This document shows positions 7,460 through 13,743 of a stretch of DNA of 13,743 nt, in pieces. Under the pieces are notes generated by a model. It had not been told where the DNA came from, searched no databases, and was given only the letters and a program-made list of their open reading frames with translations. Location of the stretch: NCBI GenBank assembly GCA_904502105.1, contig CAJGDF010000017.1, forward strand, positions 1 to 13,743, given 5' to 3'. Made by a program: the position numbers and the translations under genes. The stretch is from an uncultured Clostridia bacterium (GTDB taxonomy: Bacteria; Bacillota; Clostridia; Oscillospirales; UBA644). Position 1 is the first letter of the stretch. Each line of letters begins with the position of its first letter.

Positions 7460-8863
7460 ATGAATATACTTTTTGCTGCATCGGAATGTTTTCCGTTTGT
7501 TGTTACAGGAGGATTGGGAGATGTAATCGGTGCACTCCCGAAAGCACTTAAAAAGCTTAGCACAAAAAATGATATAAGAGTGGTACTTCCGCTTTATTCC
7601 GATATTTCACAGGAAATAAGAGATCAATTAAGTTTTGTTAAAAGCATAGGTGTACAACTTTCATGGCGAAATCAGTATTGCGGTATATATTTCACAGAAA
7701 TTGACGGAATAAAATATTATCTTATAGATAATGAGTTTTATTTCAAGAGAAAAGGTATATACGGCCACTTCGACGATGCTGAAAGATTTGCATTCTTCTG
7801 CAAATCGGTTTTCGAAATTCTTCCGCACATTGATTTCGTTCCCGATGTTATTCATGCACATGACTGGCACACAGCACTTGTTCCCATATATGCATCCCTC
7901 AAATATAAAAAGATGCCTGAATATGAAAAAGTAAAAACAATATTTACAATTCACAATATTCAGTATCAGGGTGTATTCAGCAAAGATATCCTCAATGATA
8001 TTCTCGATATTGACTACAATGATATCAATGCGGTTGAATACGACGGTGCGATCAATCTTATGAAGGGCGCTATCGAACTTGCAGATGCCGTTAATACTGT
8101 AAGCCAGACGTACGCAGAAGAGATCAAGACCCCCTACTACGCTCACGGTCTTGAAAATATCATAAATGCCAGAAGCTTTAAAATAAGCGGTATTCTTAAC
8201 GGTATCGATATCGACAGATACAATCCGAGAACCGATAAAAATATTGTTAAACACTATACCGCAAAAAATCCCGAAGGCAAAAAAGTCAACAAAGAAGCTA
8301 TCCAAACAGAATTCGGTCTTCCCGTTGATCCTTCTGTTCCGGTAATAGGCATAATCACACGACTTGTTGAACACAAGGGTATAGATCTCGTTGCATGTAT
8401 CCTCAAAAAACTGCTTGAAGAAAAAGTTCAGGTCGTTGTTCTCGGTAAAGGCGACAGACATTATGAAGACTTTTTCAGTTCACTTGCCGTACAATTCCCC
8501 GACAAGCTTTCTGTTAAGATCATGTATGATACAGCTCTTGCTTCACGTATTTATGCAGGTGCTGATATGATTTTGATGCCCTCAAAATCCGAACCCTGCG
8601 GACTTGTACAGATGGTTGCATGCAGATACGGTACATTGCCCATCGTTAGAGCAACAGGCGGACTTAAAGACAGTATCAACGACGGAGAAAACGGTTTTGT
8701 ATTCTACGATTACAATGCACATCTTATGCTTGATACTATTATCAGAGCAATAAATGCATTTAACGATGAAGACACATGGAAAACACTCATCTCCAACGCA
8801 ATGACAGCTGATTTCACATGGAAAGCATCAGCAAAGAAATACTTTGAACTTTACAAAAACTAA
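7460..8863 (+). CDS. glgA: Glycogen synthase GlgA (GT5, ADP-glucose dependent)
   Basis: GlgA transfers glucose from ADP-glucose to the non-reducing end of alpha-1,4-glucan in the cytoplasm. The 467 residues show the two GT-B halves: an N-terminal Glyco_transf_5 domain (TGGLGDV 16-22, HAHDWHT 132-138, IHNIQYQG 164-171) and a C-terminal half with TRLVEHKG (300-307, Arg301 and Lys306), SEPCGL (377-382, Glu378) and CRYGT (388-392). The Lys of the classical KTGGL motif, residue 15 in E. coli GlgA, is Val15 here; the other signature residues are intact. AAGGAG is ten bases before the ATG. It lies between glgD and glgP in a tight operon. The ADP-glucose preference is inferred from the GT5 family and the adjacent glgC and glgD. 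Confidence 0.95.
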   Translation: MNILFAASECFPFVVTGGLGDVIGALPKALKKLSTKNDIRVVLPLYSDISQEIRDQLSFVKSIGVQLSWRNQYCGIYFTEIDGIKYYLIDNEFYFKRKGIYGHFDDAERFAFFCKSVFEILPHIDFVPDVIHAHDWHTALVPIYASLKYKKMPEYEKVKTIFTIHNIQYQGVFSKDILNDILDIDYNDINAVEYDGAINLMKGAIELADAVNTVSQTYAEEIKTPYYAHGLENIINARSFKISGILNGIDIDRYNPRTDKNIVKHYTAKNPEGKKVNKEAIQTEFGLPVDPSVPVIGIITRLVEHKGIDLVACILKKLLEEKVQVVVLGKGDRHYEDFFSSLAVQFPDKLSVKIMYDTALASRIYAGADMILMPSKSEPCGLVQMVACRYGTLPIVRATGGLKDSINDGENGFVFYDYNAHLMLDTIIRAINAFNDEDTWKTLISNAMTADFTWKASAKKYFELYKN

Positions 8864-8901
8864 ACAAAAACAAATAAACTACTAAATTAAGGAAAACACC
8901 C

Positions 8902-11340
8902 ATGGACGACATTATGAAGAATCCGCAATATTCGGCTGCGGAAATTAACAGAATTATTGAAGAGAACCTCTCAAAACTTGGTATAGACTGGACAGAGGCA
9001 ACTGCTGAACAGATATACAAAGCAGTAGTCTTTGCTATGCGAGATATGTACACAGCAAGACGTAAAGAATTTAAAAGCAAAGCAAGAAAAAACGGAGAAA
9101 AAGAAGTATACTATTTCTGTATAGAATTCTTGCTTGGAAGGGCTCTGAAAAACGCTGTTTGCTGTGGTTTGCTTGAAGATAACTTTAAGCAGGCACTTTC
9201 CAAATACCAGATAACTCTCGATGACCTTTATGAATTTGAACCCGATCCGGGTCTTGGAAACGGAGGTCTAGGAAGACTTGCGGCATGCTTCATGGCGTCC
9301 CTTGCATCTCAAAACTATCTTGCAACAGGATTCAGTATCTGTTACGACTACGGTATGTTTAAACAAAAACTCGTAGACGGTTGGCAGATGGAGCTTCCGG
9401 ATGTTTGGCTTCCGAACGGTGAATGCTGGCTTGTACCGAGACTCGATGAAACGGTAGACGTACGTTTCGGTGGCAGAATTGAAGAAGTTTGGGAAAACGA
9501 CAGACTCGTTATTCATCACATCGGTGAAACCGTTGTTCACGCAATTCCTTACGATTTGATGATCCCCGGTCACGACACTCAAGGCGTCTCCAAACTCAGA
9601 CTTTGGAGAGCAAAAGGCTCGCTGAATATAGATATGCATCTGTTCTCACAGGGCGACTATATTCAGGCGAGCGAAGAAGCAACAAAAGCTGAAATGATAT
9701 CAAAGATCCTTTACCCGCCTGATGACCATATTGAAGGTAAATCATTGAGATTAAAACAGCAATACTTCCTTGTATCAGCTTCGCTTTATTCCGTTATCAA
9801 ACGTCATATGAAGCGTTACGGAACGCTTGATAACCTTCCGGAAAAAGCAGTATTCCATATTAACGATACACACCCTTCCCTTATTATCCCCGAACTTATG
9901 CGTATACTTATAGACGACTACCATTATGAATGGGATAAAGCATGGGATATTACAACAAATGTTGTTGCATATACAAATCACACTGTAATGGCAGAGGCTC
10001 TCGAAAAATGGAACGAACAGATATTTGCATCGATCCTGCCGAGACTTCATTCTATTCTGAAAGAAATCAACAAACGATTCTGCCAGGAAACATTTGAAAA
10101 GACAGACGGAAACTGGAATAAAGTTTCAAGAGTATCTGTTCTTGCTTATGATACCGTAAGAATGGCAAATCTCTCTGTAATTGCCGCAAAAAAAGTAAAC
10201 GGTGTTTCAAAGCTTCACTCTGAAATTCTTAAAGAAACAGTCTTTAAAGATTATTATGATCTCATGCCCGAGAAATTTGAAAACGTTACAAACGGTATCG
10301 ATTTCAGAAGATGGCTTTGCCAGGCAAACCCCGGTCTAACCAATCTATTAAAGGAGTGCATCGGAGACGGATTTATAAAGCATTCGGAATTGCTTGAAGA
10401 CTTCCTAAAGTACAAAGACGATGCTTCTGTTCTCAACGCACTTGCAAATATCAAGCTCGAAAACAAGAAGAGATTCATCGACAGACTTGAAGACAAGACA
10501 ATAGACCCGACTTCACTTTTTGATGTTCAGGCAAAGAGACTCCACGAATATAAACGTCAGCTTCTCAACGCATTGCATATTCTTTATTTGTATGTACGTA
10601 TCAAAAATGATCCTTCATTTAAAGTACAGCCCACGACATTTATTTTTGCGGCAAAAGCAGCTTCGTCATACTATATGGCAAAGAGAATCATCCTTCTTAT
10701 CAACTGCATCAGTGAAATGATAAAGAAGGACAAGAAGGTTTCTAAACTTATTAAAGTTAAATTCCTTGAAAATTACAGCGTAACATGGGCTGAATATCTC
10801 ATGCCCGCAGCGGAAATCAGTGAACAGATATCACAGGCAGGAACAGAAGCAAGCGGTACCGGTAATATGAAGATGATGATAAACGGTGCTCTTACACTCG
10901 GTACACTCGACGGAGCAAACGTTGAAATTTTCGAAAAAGTAGGCAGTGACAATATCTTTATTTTCGGTCTTAAAACAGAAGAAGTAGCTGAGCTTTACAA
11001 GAAAGGATATTACCCTGCTTCATATGTAATTAAAGATCCTATTCTTTCCGAGATTATTTCAATGCTTAATAACGGAATAAGCGGAATCAATTTTTCCGAT
11101 ATTGCAAATTATCTTACGATGGATATGGGCTTTGCAGATCCTTATATGGTTGTTGCTGATTTTGACTCTTACAGAAAGATCCATGAAAAAGTAAATCTTG
11201 AATATTCAGATATTCAGGGTTGGAACAGAAAATCCCTCTTCAACATAGCAAATGCCGGAAAATTCTCTTCAGACAGAAGCATTGTTGACTATGCGGAAAA
11301 AATATGGAATGTTAAACCTGTAAATTATGATACGATTTAA
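8902..11340 (+). CDS. glgP: Glycogen/maltodextrin phosphorylase GlgP (GT35)
   Basis: This enzyme releases glucose-1-phosphate from the non-reducing ends of glycogen by phosphorolysis, using pyridoxal phosphate. At 812 residues it has the usual bacterial length and no signal peptide. Recognisable blocks are DPGLGNGGLGRLAACFMASL (115-134), NDTHP in the middle, AKRLHEYKRQLLN (544-556) and EASGTGNMK, where Lys657 is the residue expected to bind PLP, followed by LGTLDGANVE. AAGGA sits eight bases before the ATG. The gene follows glgA by 38 bp, and its last 14 bases overlap the downstream GH13 gene. It supplies the breakdown arm of an otherwise biosynthetic operon. Whether it prefers glycogen or shorter maltodextrins cannot be read from sequence. 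Mammalian-style phosphorylation control is not expected. Confidence 0.96.
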   Translation: MDDIMKNPQYSAAEINRIIEENLSKLGIDWTEATAEQIYKAVVFAMRDMYTARRKEFKSKARKNGEKEVYYFCIEFLLGRALKNAVCCGLLEDNFKQALSKYQITLDDLYEFEPDPGLGNGGLGRLAACFMASLASQNYLATGFSICYDYGMFKQKLVDGWQMELPDVWLPNGECWLVPRLDETVDVRFGGRIEEVWENDRLVIHHIGETVVHAIPYDLMIPGHDTQGVSKLRLWRAKGSLNIDMHLFSQGDYIQASEEATKAEMISKILYPPDDHIEGKSLRLKQQYFLVSASLYSVIKRHMKRYGTLDNLPEKAVFHINDTHPSLIIPELMRILIDDYHYEWDKAWDITTNVVAYTNHTVMAEALEKWNEQIFASILPRLHSILKEINKRFCQETFEKTDGNWNKVSRVSVLAYDTVRMANLSVIAAKKVNGVSKLHSEILKETVFKDYYDLMPEKFENVTNGIDFRRWLCQANPGLTNLLKECIGDGFIKHSELLEDFLKYKDDASVLNALANIKLENKKRFIDRLEDKTIDPTSLFDVQAKRLHEYKRQLLNALHILYLYVRIKNDPSFKVQPTTFIFAAKAASSYYMAKRIILLINCISEMIKKDKKVSKLIKVKFLENYSVTWAEYLMPAAEISEQISQAGTEASGTGNMKMMINGALTLGTLDGANVEIFEKVGSDNIFIFGLKTEEVAELYKKGYYPASYVIKDPILSEIISMLNNGISGINFSDIANYLTMDMGFADPYMVVADFDSYRKIHEKVNLEYSDIQGWNRKSLFNIANAGKFSSDRSIVDYAEKIWNVKPVNYDTI

Positions 11341-13084
11341 TTCAAGAGACAATTATTTCAAAAAGCCTTTTGGTGCGATCGAAAAAAAATCGGATATAAC
11401 ATTCCGTATACTTGTTTCACGACGAATTGGCGCAATGAAAGTTTCAATCGTTTTCGAGGGGGAGCGGGAGTTTAGACTCCCTCTCTCCTTTTCGGGATCT
11501 CAAGGTATATATGAAGAATATACTGTAACAGCAAAAATTGAAAACGAGGGTTTGTATTTTTACAGATTTGAAATAGAAAATATAAATAAAGAAACTTTAT
11601 ATATCGGAAAAAATTACAACGGTAATGCAGAAATCTCCGCAATTGCCCAATGGTGGAAACTTACTGTTTACGAAAATAATTTTGACGCTTCAAAAGCTTT
11701 TATCGGACAAAATATTTATCAAATTTTCCCAGACAGATTTTGTTCTGTTGGGAAGCTAAACACAGAAAATCACAAAAATATAAAGTCTTGGGGAGAATTG
11801 CCTAATCACATAAGAGAAGCAGACGGTACCCTTGACACCTCTGACTTTTTTGGAGGTAATTTAAAGGGGATAAAATCAAAACTTGCTTATCTGAAAGAAC
11901 TCGGTATAGGTATAATATACCTTAATCCGATTTTTGAGGCAGCATCAAATCATCGTTATGACACAGGTAACTACGAAAAAATAGATACCCTGCTCGGTGA
12001 TGAAGATGATTTTAGAGATCTTTGCTCCGAGGCTGAAAAATATGGGATCAAGATAATTCTTGACGGTGTATTCAGCCATACAGGTGCAGACAGCAAATAT
12101 TTCAACAAATACGGAAATTACGAAACCGTAGGTGCATATCAATCACAAAATTCGGAGTACAGCAGTTGGTTCAAATTTGCAAATTGGCCCGACGAATATG
12201 ACTGTTGGTGGGGTGTTAAAATCTTGCCTGAAACAAAGGAAGAAGAACCGTCATATCTTTCTTATATAACAGGAAATGACGGAATCGCCAGAAAATGGCT
12301 TCGTGCAGGTGCTTCAGGTTGGAGATTGGACGTTGCTGACGAACTGCCGGATGAATTTCTTGTAAAATTCAGAGAAGCTGTTAAAGAAGAAAATAAAGAA
12401 GCATTGATAATCGGTGAAGTTTGGGAAAATGCGGCAGATAAAATCAGTTATGACCAAAGAAGAAGATATCTTCACGGACATCAGCTTGACAGCGTTATGA
12501 ATTATGTTTTCAGAAATGCTGTTATAACATTTATTCAAGACGGTGATGCTGAAAAGATCAAAAATACTGTTCTTGAAATTTGCGAAGATTACCCCGCTCC
12601 TGTTTTACATTCTTTAATGAATTTTCTCGGGACACATGATACGGAACGCATAATAAATATCTTGGGTTCCGAACAGAAAGTTTGTTTAGCCTATGCTCTC
12701 CTTGCCTTTCTTCCCGGTCTTCCAACAATATATTACGGTGACGAAGTTGGAATGGAGGGCGGAAAAGATCCGCTGAACAGGCAATGTTTCCCATGGGATA
12801 AAGAAAACAGAGAGGTATTGTCATTCTTTAAAAAGATAAACAATGCAAGACTTAAATTACAATGCTTAAAAAACGGTGATTTCATACCTGTTATTGTTGA
12901 AAAAGATCTCTTTGGTTTTTACAGATCAAATAAAGATGAAAAATGTCTGTTTATTATCAATATTTCAAGCGAAAATAAACAACTGCCTGATTATATTGAA
13001 GAAGGTAAAGATTTTTTTACGGGAAATATCATTTCCGGGCATAAAACAATAGGCAGTATGGACTTTATAGTAATCCAATATTAA
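11327..13084 (+). CDS. GH13 alpha-glucan hydrolase, neopullulanase/cyclomaltodextrinase/MalZ-like
   Basis: This 585-residue protein has an N-terminal beta-sandwich domain (about 1-120, with PFGAIEKKSDITFRI), a GH13 barrel (about 125-500, with IYQIFPDRF) and a C-terminal beta domain. No signal peptide is seen, so it should act in the cytoplasm. The four GH13 regions are intact: DGVFSH (246-251), GWRLDVADE with nucleophile Asp335, GEVWE with acid/base Glu364, and GTHDTE with His437 and Asp438. The region normally reading LPxLN in neopullulanase-type enzymes is LPETK. The probable role is hydrolysis of maltodextrins or limit-dextrin branches left by GlgP. I cannot separate alpha-1,4 from alpha-1,6 specificity. 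The ATG lies inside the end of glgP (14-bp overlap) with no clear ribosome binding site, suggesting translational coupling. Later in-frame starts would cut into the N-terminal domain. Confidence 0.9.
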   Translation: MIRFNSRDNYFKKPFGAIEKKSDITFRILVSRRIGAMKVSIVFEGEREFRLPLSFSGSQGIYEEYTVTAKIENEGLYFYRFEIENINKETLYIGKNYNGNAEISAIAQWWKLTVYENNFDASKAFIGQNIYQIFPDRFCSVGKLNTENHKNIKSWGELPNHIREADGTLDTSDFFGGNLKGIKSKLAYLKELGIGIIYLNPIFEAASNHRYDTGNYEKIDTLLGDEDDFRDLCSEAEKYGIKIILDGVFSHTGADSKYFNKYGNYETVGAYQSQNSEYSSWFKFANWPDEYDCWWGVKILPETKEEEPSYLSYITGNDGIARKWLRAGASGWRLDVADELPDEFLVKFREAVKEENKEALIIGEVWENAADKISYDQRRRYLHGHQLDSVMNYVFRNAVITFIQDGDAEKIKNTVLEICEDYPAPVLHSLMNFLGTHDTERIINILGSEQKVCLAYALLAFLPGLPTIYYGDEVGMEGGKDPLNRQCFPWDKENREVLSFFKKINNARLKLQCLKNGDFIPVIVEKDLFGFYRSNKDEKCLFIINISSENKQLPDYIEEGKDFFTGNIISGHKTIGSMDFIVIQY

Positions 13085-13089
13085 TCTCA

Positions 13090-13118
13090 GGGAGCTTTCG
13101 TTTTCAATGATTGCTCCC
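13090..13118 (+). terminator. Candidate terminator hairpin after the glycogen operon
   Basis: GGGAGC (13090-13095) and GCTCCC (13113-13118) form a 6-bp GC-rich stem with a 17-nt loop, starting six bases after the GH13 stop codon. The following sequence (TCTGTATTTATATAAAATT) is AT-rich but not a clean T run, so it may be an inefficient or non-canonical terminator. The position between operon end and a new promoter supports the call. Confidence 0.5.
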
Positions 13119-13174
13119 TCTGTATTTATATAAAATTATTGTTTAATAATTCCGCATTTTGTCAAATCATAGAG

Positions 13175-13203
13175 TTGACATTTTATATATTTTATGTTAA
13201 AAT
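13175..13203 (+). promoter_or_regulatory. Strong sigma-A-type promoter of the decarboxylase beta-subunit gene
   Basis: A perfect -35 TTGACA (13175-13180) is followed, after exactly 17 bases, by TAAAAT (13198-13203), with TG two bases before the -10. The start is predicted near 13210, giving a leader of about 28 nt. This is the best promoter in the window and marks a transcription unit separate from the glycogen operon. Confidence 0.85.
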
Positions 13204-13237
13204 CTACACTAGACTAAATAAATCAGGAGTGAAAATT

Positions 13238-13743
13238 TTGGACAAACTTTTTTCCAATTTGTTGTCTGTAAACTGGGCAACAGACTGGCCGATGATCATA
13301 ATGTGGATCATTGGCGGTGTATTAATTTATCTCGCAATCAAAAAAGACATGGAACCGACTCTTCTTCTCCCGATGGGTTTCGGTGCTATTCTTGTTAACC
13401 TCCCTTTTTCCGGTGCAATAACTCAGGTTACTGCAGAAGGCACAGTTGAAGTAGGTCCTATCGACGTACTTTTCAATGCAGGTATTGCAAACGAACTGTT
13501 CCCTCTTCTTTTGTTTATCGGTATCGGTGCAATGATCGACTTTGGTCCGCTTCTTGCTAACCCTAAAATGATGCTTTTCGGTGCGGCTGCACAGTTCGGT
13601 ATTTTCTTCACACTCAGCCTTGCATCTTTCCTCGGTTTTGAAATGAAAGATGCTGCATCTATTGCTATCATCGGTGCAGCTGACGGTCCTACCTCTATTT
13701 TTGTTTCACAGTATTTTGAATCCAATTACGTTGGTGCAATTAT
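13238..13743 (+). CDS. Sodium-translocating decarboxylase beta subunit, OadB/GcdB/MmdB family (partial, N-terminal part)
   Basis: The frame is open to the window end, giving 168 residues of a protein usually 370 or more residues long. It is rich in hydrophobic helices (about 19-34, 41-58, 87-103 and 112-133) and contains ADGPTSI (148-154). This is the conserved Asp-Gly-Pro stretch of the membrane subunit that couples biotin decarboxylation to sodium export. The subunit sits in the cytoplasmic membrane. The substrate of the complex (oxaloacetate, glutaconyl-CoA or methylmalonyl-CoA) depends on an alpha subunit not in this window. Translation appears to start at TTG: AGGAG (13225-13229) is eight bases upstream and no ATG or GTG fits better. 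The gene has its own strong promoter and no evident functional link to glycogen metabolism. Confidence 0.93.
   Translation, partial: MDKLFSNLLSVNWATDWPMIIMWIIGGVLIYLAIKKDMEPTLLLPMGFGAILVNLPFSGAITQVTAEGTVEVGPIDVLFNAGIANELFPLLLFIGIGAMIDFGPLLANPKMMLFGAAAQFGIFFTLSLASFLGFEMKDAASIAIIGAADGPTSIFVSQYFESNYVGAI

Noticed and set aside
7661..8461. Long 266-residue open frame on the minus strand opposite glgA
   Set aside because: It is entirely antisense to a well-supported glgA, has no family motifs, and shows low-complexity Phe, Ile and Asn-rich composition typical of a shadow frame.
13423..13725. 100-residue minus-strand frame at the right edge
   Set aside because: It is antisense to the clear decarboxylase beta-subunit gene and has no supporting features.

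Overview
The window looks like chromosomal DNA from an anaerobic, low-GC Gram-positive bacterium of the class Clostridia. The support is the AT-rich composition, frequent ATA and AGA codons, strong AGGAG-type ribosome binding sites, sigma-A-like promoters, the Firmicutes-type glgC plus glgD pair, and a sodium-pump decarboxylase beta subunit at the right edge. The species cannot be named from the sequence alone.

Layout. On the minus strand at the left are a partial HI0933/BaiN-type flavoprotein (1-768, C-terminus outside the window), an RlmL/YpsC-like THUMP-domain RNA methyltransferase (900-2063) and a membrane-anchored alpha/beta hydrolase (2077-2982). The hydrolase and methyltransferase are 13 bp apart and appear to form one transcription unit. 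The flavoprotein has its own promoter. A roughly 200-bp divergent intergenic region (2983-3190) holds two back-to-back sigma-A-type promoters and an AT-rich inverted repeat. From there a six-gene glycogen operon runs rightwards on the plus strand: glgB (3191-5053), glgC (5106-6308), glgD (6327-7439), glgA (7460-8863), glgP (8902-11340) and a GH13 alpha-glucan hydrolase (11327-13084). A candidate terminator follows, then a new consensus promoter and the start of an oadB/gcdB/mmdB-type gene (13238 to the window end, TTG start).

How the genes work together. GlgC and GlgD would make ADP-glucose from glucose-1-phosphate and ATP. GlgA would polymerise it into alpha-1,4-glucan, and GlgB would add alpha-1,6 branches. 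GlgP would return glucose-1-phosphate by phosphorolysis, and the terminal GH13 enzyme probably handles maltodextrins or limit-dextrin branches. The order glgB-C-D-A-P matches the classical Bacillus operon, with a GH13 gene added at the 3' end.

The window is largely ordinary housekeeping and storage metabolism. I see no insertion sequence, CRISPR array, tRNA, rRNA, phage gene or defence system, and no gap over 300 bp. The most notable points are non-consensus residues in GlgB, including Cys in place of the GH13 region I His, and Val at the Lys15 position of the GlgA ADP-glucose-binding motif. I found no convincing evidence of a previously undescribed system.
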